Notes: a model not told the origin generated them from the sequence alone. Counted from the first letter of the stretch, positions 24,015 through 35,561 are shown. The stretch is DNA of 64,000 bases from Candidatus Accumulibacter sp. 66-26 (GCA_001897745.1 MKUH01000031.1:22827-86826); one strand, 5' to 3'. Made by a program: numbers and translations.

Positions 24015-24755
24015 ATGGCGCTGAGCATCGACGCCTGCATCGCCCAGCACCAGGGCGACCGCAAGGAACAGCAGGACCGGGTGGCGATCCTGCCCCATCC
24101 GCAGGGCGGCGGCGTCGTCCTCGCCGTGCTTGCCGACGGCATGGGCGGCCACACCGGCGGCACGCTCGCGGCGCAGCAGGTGATCCACACCGCACGCAAC
24201 AACCTCGAACACTATTCGGCACGCGCCGACGCCGCCGGCGGCCTGCTCAGCGCCAGCATCAACGAGGCGCACATGCTGATCAAGGCCTCGCGCTTCATCA
24301 ACGAGAAGGACCCGCACAGCACCGCCGCCATGCTCCTCATGCAGCCGGGCAAGGTGGCCTGGGCGCACAGCGGCGACAGCCGCATCTACCGCTTTCGCGG
24401 CGACCGCCCCGCCTTCCGCAGCGCCGACCACTCCTATGTCGAGCAGTTGCGGCGCCAGGGAAAAATCACGGCCGAACAGGCGCTCGTCCACCCCAACCGC
24501 AACATCCTGCTGACCTCGCTGGGCGGCGGCGATGCGCCGACCATAGCCCTCGGCGAGGACGACGACCTGCAGGCCGGTGACAGCTTCATGCTCTGCTCGG
24601 ACGGCCTGTGGGCCTACTTCAGCGACAGCGAGCTGGGCGCCGTGATCGCCGAGCACCCGGCGCGCGTCGCCGCCGAAACCCTGATCGACCGCGCGCGCGC
24701 AAGGGCGCGCGGCGAGGGCGACAACATCTCGCTGGCGATCCTGAAGCTGAGTTAG
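24015..24755 (+). CDS. PP2C-family Ser/Thr protein phosphatase
   Basis: 246 residues with the bacterial PP2C motif set: QGDRKEQQDRVAIL (motif 1; the usual R-x-x-NQD is EQQD here), VLADGMGGHTGG (metal-binding D), TAAMLLMQPGKVAWAHSGDSRIYRFRG (motifs 5-6), LTSLGGG, SFMLCSDGLWAYFSD and the final GEGDNISLAIL (GDNIT-like). Mn2+/Mg2+-dependent dephosphorylation of phospho-Ser/Thr proteins is expected. There is no kinase or FHA gene beside it, unlike Stp1 in type VI loci. Likely co-transcribed with the small gene upstream. Confidence 0.92.
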   Translation: MALSIDACIAQHQGDRKEQQDRVAILPHPQGGGVVLAVLADGMGGHTGGTLAAQQVIHTARNNLEHYSARADAAGGLLSASINEAHMLIKASRFINEKDPHSTAAMLLMQPGKVAWAHSGDSRIYRFRGDRPAFRSADHSYVEQLRRQGKITAEQALVHPNRNILLTSLGGGDAPTIALGEDDDLQAGDSFMLCSDGLWAYFSDSELGAVIAEHPARVAAETLIDRARARARGEGDNISLAILKLS

Positions 24756-24942
24756 GTGGCAATGGCAGAGGCGGCGAGAGGGAGGCTTCAGCCCTTGCGT
24801 TTCGTGTCGCCGCGGCCCAGGCGCTCTGTCGTTCGAAGCGGGGATCGGCCCGGACGGCCGCGAACGATCGCCGTGTCCCGCCAGCGTGCGCCGAATGGCG
24901 ATCGGCGAACGGTGCGGCGACGCTTCGCTCGCCTTGAGACGT

Positions 24943-25596
24943 CTATTTTTTCTCGAAGGCCGCCGGCGACTTCACGATCAATTCCTCGATGATGAATTCC
25001 AGCGTACGGTGCAGTGAGTCGACGACCGCAACGAGATTCATCCGTGGGTTCCGGATGAGGCGGATGTTGAAACCCTCGCATACGGCATTGATGATTTCGA
25101 GCGGGCCGACGAGGTCTTTTTCCTGCAAGCTGAGACCGCGCAGCCGCAAGCCGTCCTGGAAAAGCTCCACAAAGAATCCGGTTGCCTTTTTATCCGCCGC
25201 CTGGACGATCTGGGCAACAGCCGGATTGCGCGCCGCCTCGGCAATGATTTCGAGCATCAGCGAAGCGTCCTGGTAGTTCACGGTTTCGTGGATCACGAAA
25301 TCTGCATCGGTCGCCGCGCGCAGCAGGTCGCCGCCGCCGCTTTTGTCCCGGATGCGCTGGCAGATGGTCAGCAGATATTGCAGTTCCCGGTCGACGATGG
25401 ACGAGATGATGGCTTCTTTGTTCTCGAAGTAGTGATAGATGTGGCCGACGCTCATGCCGGCGGCCTTCGAGATTTGCGCCATGCTCGTGTTGTGAAAGCC
25501 GTGTATCCGGAAGCACCCCGTTGCGGCGTCGAGCACCTGGGCCTTGCGCAATTCCGCGCGCGACTGTTCGCTCTGGAGATGTTCGTTTGCAGTCAT
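24943..25596 (-). CDS. TetR/AcrR-family repressor of the RND operon
   Basis: 217 residues. The N-terminal helix-turn-helix lies at ~20-65 (VLDAATGCFRIHGF, SMAQISKAAGMSVGHIYHYFENKEAII). The ligand domain ends SPAAFEKK. It reads divergently from the efflux operon across a 195-bp interval full of small palindromes, the normal arrangement for a local efflux repressor. The inducer cannot be predicted. GC content and codon use are somewhat less extreme than in the flanking genes. The 187 bp between this gene and the PP2C gene hold nothing I recognise. Confidence 0.9.
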   Translation of the reverse strand: MTANEHLQSEQSRAELRKAQVLDAATGCFRIHGFHNTSMAQISKAAGMSVGHIYHYFENKEAIISSIVDRELQYLLTICQRIRDKSGGGDLLRAATDADFVIHETVNYQDASLMLEIIAEAARNPAVAQIVQAADKKATGFFVELFQDGLRLRGLSLQEKDLVGPLEIINAVCEGFNIRLIRNPRMNLVAVVDSLHRTLEFIIEELIVKSPAAFEKK

Positions 25597-25680
25597 AGCA
25601 GCTTCCCCTGTCGTGCCCGAAGGGCTTTTCCGTCCTTATCCAAGGCCGGTCATGGTTTCGGTTGGCGGAAAAATCTGTTC

Positions 25681-25740
25681 TTGTCGATTGCGCGGATTCT
25701 AATTTAGAATGATCGCTCTAACTAGAGTGAATGTTCATTC
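25681..25740. promoter_or_regulatory. RND operon promoter and stacked palindromic operators
   Basis: Rightward promoter TTGTCG (25681-25686)-18 bp-TAGAAT (25705-25710). The -10 lies within a perfect palindrome ATTCTAA-T-TTAGAAT (25696-25710), which also gives a TAGAAT on the other strand for tetR. Two more palindromes follow: CTCTA-AC-TAGAG (25716-25727) and GAATG-TT-CATTC (25729-25740). The last two would lie at the transcription start and are the best TetR-repressor operator candidates. Confidence 0.65.
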
Positions 25741-25791
25741 TACTCAATTTGCTCGTCTTTTGAACCCCTTACCCGTAGAACGAGGTTGGTT

Positions 25792-26976
25792 ATGGCAATC
25801 AGAACTAGGTGGCTGCTTCCGGTCGGCGCCGCATTGGTGGGCGGCGGGCTGATGCTGAGCGGCTGCGGGCCGCAGGCCGGCACGAATGCGGCAAGTCCGG
25901 TGCCGGATGTCGGCGTCGTCGATATCCAGACGCAAGCCGTGACCCTGACCACGGAATTGGCGGGAAGAACCTCCGCTTTCCAGGTTTCCGAAGTTCGCCC
26001 GCAGGTCGGCGGCATCATCCAGAAGCGGCTGTTCGTCGAAGGCGCCGACGTCAAGGCCGGCCAGGCGCTGTACCAGATCGATCCGGCGATCTACCAGGCG
26101 ACCTACGACAGCGCGCGGGCCAGCTTGGCCAAGGCCGAGGCCAGCCTGATCGCGACGCGCAACAAGGCCGCGCGCTATGAAGAACTGGTTGCCATCAAGG
26201 CGGTCAGCCAGCAGGACAACGACGACAGCCAGGCCGCGCTCAAGCAGGCGCAGGCCGACGTGGCGGCGGCAAAGGCGGCGGTTGAAACGGCGCGGATCAA
26301 TCTCGACTACACCCGCGTTTCGTCGCCGATCTCGGGGCGGATCGGCCGCTCCAGCGTCACCCCCGGCGCCCTGGTGAGCGCCGGGCAGTCTTCTGCGCTG
26401 GCCACCGTGCAGCAACTGGATACGATCTACGTCGATGTGACGCAGTCCAGCGCCGAACTGCTGCGCCTCAGGCGCGAGCTGGCCGGGGGGCAACTCAAGG
26501 CTGCCGGGACCGGCCAGGCGTCGGTCAAGCTGATTCTCGAAGACGGCAGCGTTTATCCGCAGGCCGGCAAGCTGCAGTTTTCCGATGTCACCGTCGACCA
26601 GAGCACGGGCAGCGTCACGCTGCGCGCTGTATTCCCGAATCCCGGGGGCGATCTGCTTCCCGGCATGTATGTCCGGGCCGTGCTCGAAGAGGGCCGTGAG
26701 GATCGGGCCATCCTGGCGCCGCAACAGGGGGTGACTCGCGACACCAAGGGCAATCCGACGGCGCTGGTGGTCGGACCCGACAACAAGGTCGAATTGCGCG
26801 TTCTCAAGACCCGTCGGACCGTCGGCGACAAATGGCTGATCGGCGAAGGCCTCAAGGCCGGCGACAAGCTGATCGTCGATGGCCTGCAGAAGATCGCGCC
26901 CGGCGTCCCGGTCAACCCCGTCCCCGCGACGCCGGCAGAGAAGCCCGCGACGCCGGCTGCCGCCAAGCCGCAGTAA
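25792..26976 (+). CDS. RND efflux periplasmic adaptor (AcrA/MexA family lipoprotein)
   Basis: 394 residues. The lipobox is in [11 protein letters not shown] (acylated Cys ~25). Next come the barrel-sandwich lipoyl motif [32 protein letters not shown] and the coiled-coil hairpin ([22 protein letters not shown] to [20 protein letters not shown]). The second lipoyl half is [19 protein letters not shown], then beta-barrel and membrane-proximal domains. The tail is Pro/Ala-rich ([13 protein letters not shown]). ATG 25792 follows GAGG. It links the inner-membrane pump to the outer-membrane channel encoded next. Confidence 0.94.
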   Translation: MAIRTRWLLPVGAALVGGGLMLSGCGPQAGTNAASPVPDVGVVDIQTQAVTLTTELAGRTSAFQVSEVRPQVGGIIQKRLFVEGADVKAGQALYQIDPAIYQATYDSARASLAKAEASLIATRNKAARYEELVAIKAVSQQDNDDSQAALKQAQADVAAAKAAVETARINLDYTRVSSPISGRIGRSSVTPGALVSAGQSSALATVQQLDTIYVDVTQSSAELLRLRRELAGGQLKAAGTGQASVKLILEDGSVYPQAGKLQFSDVTVDQSTGSVTLRAVFPNPGGDLLPGMYVRAVLEEGREDRAILAPQQGVTRDTKGNPTALVVGPDNKVELRVLKTRRTVGDKWLIGEGLKAGDKLIVDGLQKIAPGVPVNPVPATPAEKPATPAAAKPQ

Positions 26977-26987
26977 GAGGTCAATCC

Positions 26988-29900
26988 ATGTCGCGTTTTT
27001 TCATTGATCGCCCCATCTTTGCCTGGGTGATCGCCATCGTGATCATGCTGGCCGGCGTACTGGCCATCCGCACCCTGCCGGTGTCCCAGTACCCTCCGAT
27101 TGCGCCGCCTGTCGTCTCGATCAGCGCAAACTATCCAGGCGCCTCGGCCAAGACGGTCGAGGATACCGTCACCCAGGTCATCGAACAGAAGATGAAGGGT
27201 ATAGACCACCTGGCCTACATGTCTTCCGCCAGCGATTCGGCGGGGACGGTGACCATCACCCTGACCTTCGACACCGGGACCGATCCGGACATCGCCCAGG
27301 TCCAGGTCCAGAACAAGCTGGCCCTCGCCACGCCCATGCTGCCGCAGGAAGTGCAGCGGCAAGGGGTGCAGGTTGCCAAGGCGACCGACAACTTTCTGAT
27401 GATCCTCGGTTTCGTTTCCGAGGACGGCAGCATGACCGACATCGACCTCGGGGACTACGTCGCCTCGAACGTTCAGGACGTCGTCGCGCGCATCAACGGA
27501 GTCGGGGAAACCCAGCTGTTCGGCAGCAAGTACGCCATGCGCATCTGGCTCGACCCGGCCAAGCTGCAGAACTATCGCCTGACGACGACCGATGTGAGCG
27601 ATGCGATCATGGCCCAGAACGCCCAGGTTTCCGCCGGGCAGCTGGGCGGCATGCCCTTGCTCAAGGGGCAGCAGCTGAACGCCACGGTGACCGCGCAGAG
27701 CCGTCTCCAGACGCCCGAGCAGTTCGGCAACATCATCCTGCGCACGACGGCCAGCGGCGCCACGGTCCGCTTGCGCGACATCGCCCGCATCGAAATCGGC
27801 GGCGAGAGCTACGACGTGATCTCGCGCTACAACGGCAAGCCGGCCACCGGTCTCGCCATCAAGCTCGCGACCGGCGCCAATGCGCTGGCGACGGCGGAAG
27901 CGGTCAATGCCAAGATGAAGGACCTGTCGCCGTTCTTCCCCGCCGGCATGAAGGCGGTGGTGGCCTACGACACGACGCCCTTCGTCAAGATTTCGATCGA
28001 GGAAGTGATCAAGACGCTGGTCGAGGCGATCATCCTGGTTTTCCTGGTGATGTACCTCTTCCTGCAGAATTTCCGCGCCACGCTGATCCCGACCATTGCC
28101 GTTCCGGTCGTTCTGCTCGGCACTTTCGGCGTGCTCGCCGCGGCCGGCTATTCGATCAACACGCTGACCCTGTTCGGCGTTGTGCTGGCCATCGGTCTGC
28201 TGGTGGACGACGCCATCGTCGTCGTCGAAAACGTCGAGCGGGTGATGACCGAGGAAGGTCTGTCGCCCAAGGAGGCCACCCGCAAGTCGATGGGCCAGAT
28301 CACCGGCGCGCTGATCGGCATCGCCCTGGTCCTGTCCGCCGTCTTCGTTCCGATGGCCTTCTTCGGCGGCTCCACCGGCGTCATCTATCGCCAGTTCTCG
28401 ATCACCCTGGTTTCCGCGATGGTGCTCTCGGTCGTGGTCGCCCTGGTCCTCACCCCGGCGCTATGCGCCACCATGCTCAAGCCGGTAGGCAAGGGGCATA
28501 CGGCCGGCGAAGGCGGTCTGCTGGGCGGCTTCTTCGCCTGGTTCAATCGCGTGTTCGACCGCACCAACAGCACCAGCCAATCGCTGATTCAGCGGATGCT
28601 CCGGCGCAGCAAGCGCTACCTGTTGATCTACGGCCTGATCGTCGTCGGCATGGGGGCGCTGTTCATGCGCCTGCCCACCGCCTTCCTGCCGGACGAAGAC
28701 CAGGGTTTCCTGATGGCCCAGGTCACCCTGCCGGCCGGCTCGACCGCCGAGCGGACGCTGGAGGTGATCGAGAAGATCGAGCATCATTTCCTGGAAGACC
28801 AGAAGGAGGCCGTCGACTCGGTGTTCACGGTCATCGGCTTCAGCTTCGGCGGCAGCGGTCAGAACAACGGTATCGCCTTCACCAACCTGAAGGACTGGAG
28901 CGAGCGCCAGCGGCCGGACCTCAAGGTGGCGGCGGTGGCCGGCCGCGCCATGGCGTACTTCTCGACCTTCCGCGATGCGATGGCGTTTGCCTTCGCGCCG
29001 CCGGCCGTGGTCGAGCTCGGCAACGCCACGGGTTTCGACTTTCAGCTGCAGGACCGCGCCGGCCTCGGCCATGAGAAGTTGATGGCGGCCCGCAACCAGC
29101 TGCTCGGCATGGCGGCGCAAAACCCGGTGCTGGTCGCCGTGCGTCCCAACGGCCAGGACGATACGCCGGAGTACCGGCTCGACGTCGATCTGGCCAGGGC
29201 CGGCGCGCTGGGGCTGACCCAGGCCGACATCAACAACACGCTGCAGACCGCGTGGGGCAGTTCCTACGTCAATGACTTCATCGACAAGGGGCGCGTCAAG
29301 CGGGTTTACCTGCAGGGTGAGGCCTCGGCCCGCATGCAGCCGGAGGACTTCAACAAGTGGTTCGTCCGGAACAGCGCCGGCGACATGGTGCCGTTCTCCG
29401 CTTTCGCCTCGGCCCACTGGTCCTATGGCTCGCCGCGCCTGGAGCGCTACAACGGGCTGGCCTCGGCGGAAATCATGGGCGATGCGGCGCCGGGACACAG
29501 TACCGGCGAAGCCATGGCGCAGATGGAGGCGATGGCGGCCAAGCTGCCGGCCGGCATCGGTTTCGAGTGGACCGGGCTGTCCTACCAGGAGCGCATGTCG
29601 GGGTCGCAAGCCCCCGCCCTGTACGCCATTTCGCTGCTGGTGGTCTTCCTCTGTCTGGCTGCGCTCTATGAAAGCTGGTCGATCCCGTTCGCCGTGATGC
29701 TGGTGGTGCCGCTCGGTGTCATCGGCTCGTTGACGGCGGCGTCGCTGGGCGGCCTGTCGAACGACGTCTACTTCCAGGTCGGTCTGCTGATGATCATCGG
29801 CTTGTCGGCCAAGAACGCGATCCTGATCATCGAATTCGCCAAGGAGCAGATGGAGCACGGCAAGGAGCTGGTCGAGGCGACGCTGGAAGCGGTGCGCCTG

Positions 29901-30128
29901 CGCCTGCGTCCGATCATCATGACTTCGCTGGCCTTCATCCTCGGCGTCCTGCCGCTCGCCATCTCCAGTGGCGCCGGTTCCGGTGCCCAGAACGCGATCG
30001 GCATCGGCGTGATCGGCGGCATGCTGAGCGCAACCGTGCTGGCCGTGCTGTTCGTTCCGCTCTTCTTCGTCGCAGTGCGTCGAGTTTTCAAGGGCAAGGT
30101 GCTTGCGCCGGCCCGGGAGGATCGCTGA
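26988..30128 (+). CDS. RND multidrug efflux pump (HAE1, AcrB/MexB family)
   Basis: A 1046-residue inner-membrane proton/drug antiporter. It begins [20 protein letters not shown]. Twelve membrane helices surround two large periplasmic loops. Helix 4 carries [18 protein letters not shown], whose Asp pair is the proton relay, and helix 10 a matching Lys in [36 protein letters not shown] opens the second periplasmic half. These are the AcrB/MexB/MexF hallmarks and not those of metal (HME) pumps. It starts 11 bp after the adaptor. Substrates are probably drugs, dyes or solvents, but cannot be named from sequence. Confidence 0.95.
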   Translation: MSRFFIDRPIFAWVIAIVIMLAGVLAIRTLPVSQYPPIAPPVVSISANYPGASAKTVEDTVTQVIEQKMKGIDHLAYMSSASDSAGTVTITLTFDTGTDPDIAQVQVQNKLALATPMLPQEVQRQGVQVAKATDNFLMILGFVSEDGSMTDIDLGDYVASNVQDVVARINGVGETQLFGSKYAMRIWLDPAKLQNYRLTTTDVSDAIMAQNAQVSAGQLGGMPLLKGQQLNATVTAQSRLQTPEQFGNIILRTTASGATVRLRDIARIEIGGESYDVISRYNGKPATGLAIKLATGANALATAEAVNAKMKDLSPFFPAGMKAVVAYDTTPFVKISIEEVIKTLVEAIILVFLVMYLFLQNFRATLIPTIAVPVVLLGTFGVLAAAGYSINTLTLFGVVLAIGLLVDDAIVVVENVERVMTEEGLSPKEATRKSMGQITGALIGIALVLSAVFVPMAFFGGSTGVIYRQFSITLVSAMVLSVVVALVLTPALCATMLKPVGKGHTAGEGGLLGGFFAWFNRVFDRTNSTSQSLIQRMLRRSKRYLLIYGLIVVGMGALFMRLPTAFLPDEDQGFLMAQVTLPAGSTAERTLEVIEKIEHHFLEDQKEAVDSVFTVIGFSFGGSGQNNGIAFTNLKDWSERQRPDLKVAAVAGRAMAYFSTFRDAMAFAFAPPAVVELGNATGFDFQLQDRAGLGHEKLMAARNQLLGMAAQNPVLVAVRPNGQDDTPEYRLDVDLARAGALGLTQADINNTLQTAWGSSYVNDFIDKGRVKRVYLQGEASARMQPEDFNKWFVRNSAGDMVPFSAFASAHWSYGSPRLERYNGLASAEIMGDAAPGHSTGEAMAQMEAMAAKLPAGIGFEWTGLSYQERMSGSQAPALYAISLLVVFLCLAALYESWSIPFAVMLVVPLGVIGSLTAASLGGLSNDVYFQVGLLMIIGLSAKNAILIIEFAKEQMEHGKELVEATLEAVRLRLRPIIMTSLAFILGVLPLAISSGAGSGAQNAIGIGVIGGMLSATVLAVLFVPLFFVAVRRVFKGKVLAPAREDR

Positions 30129-30129
30129 T

Positions 30130-31524
30130 ATGTACCGAACCATCCTCGCTGCCGCGCTGGCCACCGTGCTGGGCGGGTGCTCGACGCTGGCCCCCGATTA
30201 TCTGACTCCGGCGGCGCCGGTGCCGACCCAGTGGCCGGCCGGATCGGTCGCGCCGGTTGCATCCTCGCCGGCGGTTGTCGGCTGGGAGCAATACTTCACC
30301 GACCCCAGGCTGCGCCAACTGATCGCGCTGACGCTGCGCAATAACCGCGACCTGCGCGTTGCCGGGCTCAATATCGAAAAAGCTCGCGCCCTGTACCAGA
30401 TCCAGCGGGCCGACCTCTTCCCCGGCATCAATGCCGGCGGCAGCGGCACCGGTCAGCGCATTCCGGCTGGCCTGTCGAACACGGGGCGGGCGACGGTGTC
30501 GCATGAGTACAGCGCCAACCTCGGCTTTTCCGCCTATGAGCTGGACTTCTTCGGGCGCATCCGCAGCCTGAAGGATCAGGTGCTGTATCAGTTCATGGCC
30601 ACCGAGGAGGCCAGGCGCAGCGCCCAGATCAGCCTGATCGGCGAAGTGGCGACGGCGTATCTGGCGCTGGCCGCCGACAGCGAGCGCTTGCAACTGGCGA
30701 ACGAGACCCGGCGCAGCCAGCAGGCGACGTATGAACTGACCCGGCGCCGTTTCGAACTGGGCAGCGCTTCGGCGCTCGACCTGCATCAGGCGCAGACCAG
30801 CGTCGAGACGGCCCGCGCCGACGTGGCGCGCTACACCGGCCAGCTGGCGCAGGATCGCAACGCGCTGGCGCTGCTCGCCGGCGACGATCTGCCGGCCGAC
30901 ATCCTGCAGGTCGATTCGCTGGCGAGCGTGGCCGGCATCGCCGGCATTCCGGGCGGCCTGCCTTCCGAATTGTTGCAGCGTCGTCCCGATGTCCTGCAGG
31001 CCGAGCGCCAGTTGCAGGCCGCCAATTCCAGCATCGGCGCCGCCCGGGCCGCTTTTTTCCCGAGCATTACCCTGACGGCCAGCGGCGGTTCGGCGAGCAC
31101 TCAGCTCTCCGAATTGTTCGCTTCCGGCACGTCGGCCTGGCGCTTCGTTCCCCAGATCACGCTGCCGATTTTCGACGGCGGGCGGATCCGGGCCAATCTC
31201 GACGTCGCCAAGGTGCAGGAGCAGATCGCGCTGGCGCAGTATGAAAAGGCCATCCAGACCGCGTTCCGCGAAGTCGCCGATACGCTGGTCCAGAACGTCC
31301 CCCTGCAGCAGCAGCTGGCGGCGCAGCAAGCGCTGGTCGAGGTGACTTCGGCCAGTCATCGCCTGTCGCGGGCGCGTTTCGACAAAGGCGTGGATAGCTA
31401 CCTGGCGGTTCTCGATTCGCAACGTGCCGAGTACGGCGCGCGGCAGAACCTGATTTCCGTCCGTCTGGCCGGCCTGGCCAATCAGGTGACCTTCTACAAG
31501 GCCATGGGCGGCGGCGCCGACTAA
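30130..31524 (+). CDS. RND outer-membrane channel lipoprotein (OprM/NodT family)
   Basis: 464 residues with lipobox [12 protein letters not shown] (Cys17). The two OEP repeats are recognisable: [20 protein letters not shown] / [19 protein letters not shown] and [25 protein letters not shown] / [28 protein letters not shown]. It forms the trimeric TolC-like duct that completes the tripartite pump. It starts 1 bp after the pump stop (TGATATG). The operon adaptor-pump-channel ends here; two inverted repeats follow. Confidence 0.95.
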   Translation: MYRTILAAALATVLGGCSTLAPDYLTPAAPVPTQWPAGSVAPVASSPAVVGWEQYFTDPRLRQLIALTLRNNRDLRVAGLNIEKARALYQIQRADLFPGINAGGSGTGQRIPAGLSNTGRATVSHEYSANLGFSAYELDFFGRIRSLKDQVLYQFMATEEARRSAQISLIGEVATAYLALAADSERLQLANETRRSQQATYELTRRRFELGSASALDLHQAQTSVETARADVARYTGQLAQDRNALALLAGDDLPADILQVDSLASVAGIAGIPGGLPSELLQRRPDVLQAERQLQAANSSIGAARAAFFPSITLTASGGSASTQLSELFASGTSAWRFVPQITLPIFDGGRIRANLDVAKVQEQIALAQYEKAIQTAFREVADTLVQNVPLQQQLAAQQALVEVTSASHRLSRARFDKGVDSYLAVLDSQRAEYGARQNLISVRLAGLANQVTFYKAMGGGAD

Positions 31525-31539
31525 TCGGGCTCGCTTCGG

Positions 31540-31580
31540 GCGCACTCGCGGCCGTTTCCGGTCTCCGGCCGCGAGTGCGC
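31540..31580. other. 14-bp perfect inverted repeat after the RND operon
   Basis: GCGCACTCGCGGCC (31540-31553) pairs exactly with GGCCGCGAGTGCGC (31567-31580) around a 13-nt loop. It lies 16 bp beyond the channel stop. There is no T-run, so it may protect the mRNA 3' end or act with the terminator that follows. Confidence 0.7.
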
Positions 31581-31615
31581 CGTCGCCGACGGCGGCAAGC
31601 GAATGAGCGCGCATG

Positions 31616-31648
31616 AAAAGGCCGCCCCAGGGGCGGCCTTTGCGTTTT
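31616..31648. terminator. Bidirectional terminator between the RND operon and rhlE
   Basis: GAAAAGGCCGCCCCAGGGGCGGCCTTTGCGTTTTT: the stem AAGGCCGCCCC/GGGGCGGCCTT is nearly loopless and flanked by A-run and T-rich sides, so it can serve both converging transcripts. Confidence 0.75.
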
Positions 31649-31670
31649 TGTCGTAGCAGTCGATGCGAGC

Positions 31671-33158
<1,488 letters not shown>

Positions 33159-33462
33159 CGGCAAGGCCTTCGAATGAATGTGTAATCAATAGCATGAGGC
33201 CGAAATTATACACGCTTCGCCAAAATTGGCGGGGAGGCTTCGCGGCCACCGCGGAGGCTTCCCGGCGGCGCTCGGCGGGCGCGCGCTGGGCCGGCGCGTC
33301 CGCCAACCGTGCCGTGGGAGGAGGGTGGCTCCGCTGCGCGCGGCCGGGAGCGGCGGCGTCAGCGTGCGCCCGTTCCGGCCAGGCGGGCGGCGTCCGCAAC
33401 TTTTGCCATAATGGCGGCTGGCCGCTTCGGCGTATCCCGCATCCGCAAGTTCAGGAAACGAA
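33159..33462. other. Divergent intergenic region rhlE / aldo-keto reductase
   Basis: It holds a reverse-strand TATAAT (33205-33210) for rhlE and a forward CATAAT (33417-33422, context TTTTGCCATAATGGCGG) 41 bp before the aldo/keto reductase start. The middle is G+C-rich; small open frames there have no ribosome-binding sites and I regard them as noise. Confidence 0.5.
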
Positions 33463-34500
33463 ATGAAAAAGAACCCGCTCGGCGACAGCAGTCTGCAGGT
33501 ATCCGAAATCTGTCTCGGCACGATGACCTTCGGCCAGCAGAACAGCGAGGCCGAGGGCTGGGCGCAGCTTGACCGCGCCTTCGCCGCCGGCGTGAACTTC
33601 ATCGACACCGCCGAGATGTACGCGGTGCCGCCCTCCGCCGCGAGCTTCGGGAAGACCGAGACGATCGTCGGCAACTGGCTGGCGCATCAGCCGCGCGACC
33701 GCGTCATCGTCGCCACCAAGGCCGCCGGACCGGGGCGTGCGCTCGACTGGATTCGCGGCGGCCCGGAGGCCTTCGACCGGCGCAACCTGCGCAGTGCGCT
33801 CGAAGGCTCGCTGGCCCGCCTGCGTACCGACTACGTCGATCTTTATCAGCTGCACTGGCCGGCGCGCAACCAGCCGATGTTCGGGCAGTGGCAGTTCGAC
33901 CCGGCGCACGAGCGCGCCGCGACGCCGATCCGCGAAACGCTGGAGGCGCTCGCCGAGCTCGTGCAGGAAGGCAAGATCCGCTACGTCGGCGTCTCCAACG
34001 AGCATCCGTGGGGCGTCATGGAGTTCGTCCGGCTGGCGCGCGAGCACGGGCTGCCGCACATCGTGTCGATCCAGAACGCCTATCACCTGATGAACCGCGT
34101 GTACGAATACGGGCTGGCCGAAGTCTGCCACCGCGAGCACGTCGGGCTGCTCGCCTATTCGCCGCTCGCCTTCGGCACGCTCTCCGGCAAGTATCTGGCC
34201 GACCCGCAGGCGAGCGGGCGCATCGCGCTGTTCCCCGGTTTCGGCCAGCGCTACGCCAAGCCCAACGTCGACGCGGCGGTTGCCGCCTACGCCGGACTCG
34301 CCCGCCGGCACGGCCTGACGCCGACGCAGCTGGCGCTCGCCTTCGTCTATTCGCGCTGGTTCGTGGCGAGCACGATCATCGGCGCGACGAGCCTGGCGCA
34401 ACTCGACGAAAACCTCGCCGCGCGCGAGCTGACGCTGTCGCCCGAACTGCTCGCCGAGGTCGACGCGATCCACCTGCGCTACACCAACCCGGCGCCTTGA
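33463..34500 (+). CDS. tas: NADP(H)-dependent aldo/keto reductase, Tas family
   Basis: 345 residues with the Tas/YajO pattern: MKKNPLGDSSLQVSEICLGT, TMTFGQQNSEAE, FIDTAEMYAVPP (catalytic D and Y), VIVATKAAG (K) and VDLYQLHWPAR (H). NADP-binding residues are in the C-terminal AGLARRHGLTPTQLALAF and STIIGATSLAQLDENL. The first ~12 residues match E. coli Tas closely in my memory. Its physiological substrate is unclear; it is a cytosolic carbonyl reductase. The next small gene starts 9 bp downstream. Confidence 0.88.
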   Translation: MKKNPLGDSSLQVSEICLGTMTFGQQNSEAEGWAQLDRAFAAGVNFIDTAEMYAVPPSAASFGKTETIVGNWLAHQPRDRVIVATKAAGPGRALDWIRGGPEAFDRRNLRSALEGSLARLRTDYVDLYQLHWPARNQPMFGQWQFDPAHERAATPIRETLEALAELVQEGKIRYVGVSNEHPWGVMEFVRLAREHGLPHIVSIQNAYHLMNRVYEYGLAEVCHREHVGLLAYSPLAFGTLSGKYLADPQASGRIALFPGFGQRYAKPNVDAAVAAYAGLARRHGLTPTQLALAFVYSRWFVASTIIGATSLAQLDENLAARELTLSPELLAEVDAIHLRYTNPAP

Positions 34501-34509
34501 GCCGTATCC

Positions 34510-34782
34510 GTGTCGTCGAATCCGCTTACCCCGTTCGAGTTGTCCGATTTGTGCGATCCCTTCGGCCGTCCGCCGCGCAACGTCGACGACGCCCGCGCGC
34601 TGATCGGCGCGATCGAGGCGTTGCTCGCCGCGCGGGGGATCACGCTACGTCCGCCGCCGCCCGAGCCGACCGCCTGCTGCGGGCGGGGCTGCTCCGGCTG
34701 CGTCTGGCAGGGCTATTACGCGGCGCTGCTCGGCTGGCGCGACGCGGCGAAGAATCTATTATTTGTAAAAACCGGCGATTAG
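34510..34782 (+). CDS. Small oxidoreductase-like (PF09791-type) Cys-rich protein
   Basis: A 90-residue protein with the motif CCGRGCSGCVWQGYY at residues ~56-70. A Cys-rich C-C-x3-C-x2-C-V-W-x2-Y pattern is what I know from the 'oxidoreductase-like, N-terminal' family seen in beta- and gammaproteobacteria and mitochondria (OXLD1); four cysteines probably hold zinc. It also has NPLTPFELSDLCDPFGRPP, where the family's start is often PPxKP. A GTG start at 34510 is the only sensible one. Translational coupling to tas is likely. Function unknown. Confidence 0.75.
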   Translation: MSSNPLTPFELSDLCDPFGRPPRNVDDARALIGAIEALLAARGITLRPPPPEPTACCGRGCSGCVWQGYYAALLGWRDAAKNLLFVKTGD

Positions 34783-34940
34783 GTGCATAGTGCCGGCCAG
34801 CGATCTTCAAGTAGCGCTGTTGTTGTTCGGTTCTGCACCCGCGATTCCGTGGGCTTTTTTCCCTGCATCACCCTGCCGTCTTGACCTTCGCCCGCAGTCG
34901 GGGCAAGCCCCTTTTTTTCGTTTTTTCAAGGATTTTCAAG
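34783..34940 (+). promoter_or_regulatory. Long 5' leader of the cold-shock gene with hairpin and T-run
   Basis: 158 bp without a gene. A short GGGGC-AA-GCCCC stem (34900-34911) is followed by seven T's and, after CG, six more, just before AAGGATTTTCAAG and the csp start. Such leaders often carry temperature-responsive structure; an attenuator is possible, but the stem is weak. The leader is T-rich near its 3' end, unlike the surroundings. Confidence 0.4.
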
Positions 34941-35147
34941 ATGGCAGCAGGTACCGTGAAGTGGTTTAACGACGCCAAGGGCTTCGGTTTCATTTCCCCC
35001 GAAGGCGGCGGCGAAGACCTCTTCGCTCACTTTTCCGCGATTCAGGGCCAGGGTTTCAAGACCCTGAAGGAAGGCCAGCGCGTTACGTTCGACGTGACGG
35101 CCGGCCAAAAGGGCCCGCAGGCCTCGAACATTTTCCCCGCTGACTGA
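34941..35147 (+). CDS. Cold-shock domain protein (CspA family)
   Basis: 68 residues, a single OB-fold that binds single-stranded RNA/DNA and melts mRNA structure. RNP1 reads KGFGFISPE and RNP2 DLFAHFSAI. It begins [16 protein letters not shown] and ends [11 protein letters not shown] 34941 follows AAGGATTTTCAAG. A strong terminator follows at 35254. In related bacteria such proteins may be cold- or growth-phase-induced; the long leader hints at post-transcriptional control. Confidence 0.95.
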   Translation: MAAGTVKWFNDAKGFGFISPEGGGEDLFAHFSAIQGQGFKTLKEGQRVTFDVTAGQKGPQASNIFPAD

Positions 35148-35253
35148 TTCTGCAATCTCTTAGCGACGTTCGGCGGTCTGCCTTCCGGCGGATCGCTGGC
35201 GCATCGGGTACGGCGCGCACTCGGTCTTCGGATCGCAGCGCCCCGCGCCCGGA

Positions 35254-35279
35254 AGCCCGGCGACGCCGGGCTTTTTTCT
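35254..35279 (+). terminator. Rho-independent terminator after the cold-shock gene
   Basis: AGCCCGGC-GA-CGCCGGGCT stem followed by TTTTTCTTT. It lies 107 bp beyond the csp stop and 28 bp before infA. Confidence 0.85.
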
Positions 35280-35306
35280 TTCCGATCTTTTTCAGGAGAC
35301 GTGGCG

Positions 35307-35561
35307 ATGGCCAAGGAAGAACTCATTGAAATGAACGGCGTCGTGAGCGAAGTGCTGCCCGATTCGCGCTTTCTCGTCACGCTCGACAACGGTCACACCC
35401 TGGTCGCCTACACGGCGGGCAAGATGCGCAAGCATCACATCCGCATCCTCGCCGGCGACAAGGTTTCGCTCGAACTTTCGCCCTACGACCTGAGCAAGGG
35501 ACGCATCACCTTCCGTCATATCGAAGGGCGTTCGCCGGTCGCTCCGCAGCGGCGTCGTTGA
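35307..35561 (+). CDS. infA: Translation initiation factor IF-1 (second-type paralogue)
   Basis: 84 residues, longer than the 72-residue IF-1 of the ribosomal-protein cluster. The S1/OB-fold sequence is typical: [39 protein letters not shown] and [15 protein letters not shown]. An extra basic tail [12 protein letters not shown] is the mark of the additional IF-1 found in many betaproteobacteria. AGGAGA (35294-35299) sets the start at ATG 35307 rather than the GTG at 35301. The gene stands alone beside a cold-shock gene, so a stress- or cold-related IF-1 is possible; that is inference. Confidence 0.93.
   Translation: MAKEELIEMNGVVSEVLPDSRFLVTLDNGHTLVAYTAGKMRKHHIRILAGDKVSLELSPYDLSKGRITFRHIEGRSPVAPQRRR

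Noticed and set aside
31540..31580. 14-bp inverted repeat as an intrinsic terminator
   Set aside because: No T-tract follows; the true terminator is the next hairpin at 31616-31648.
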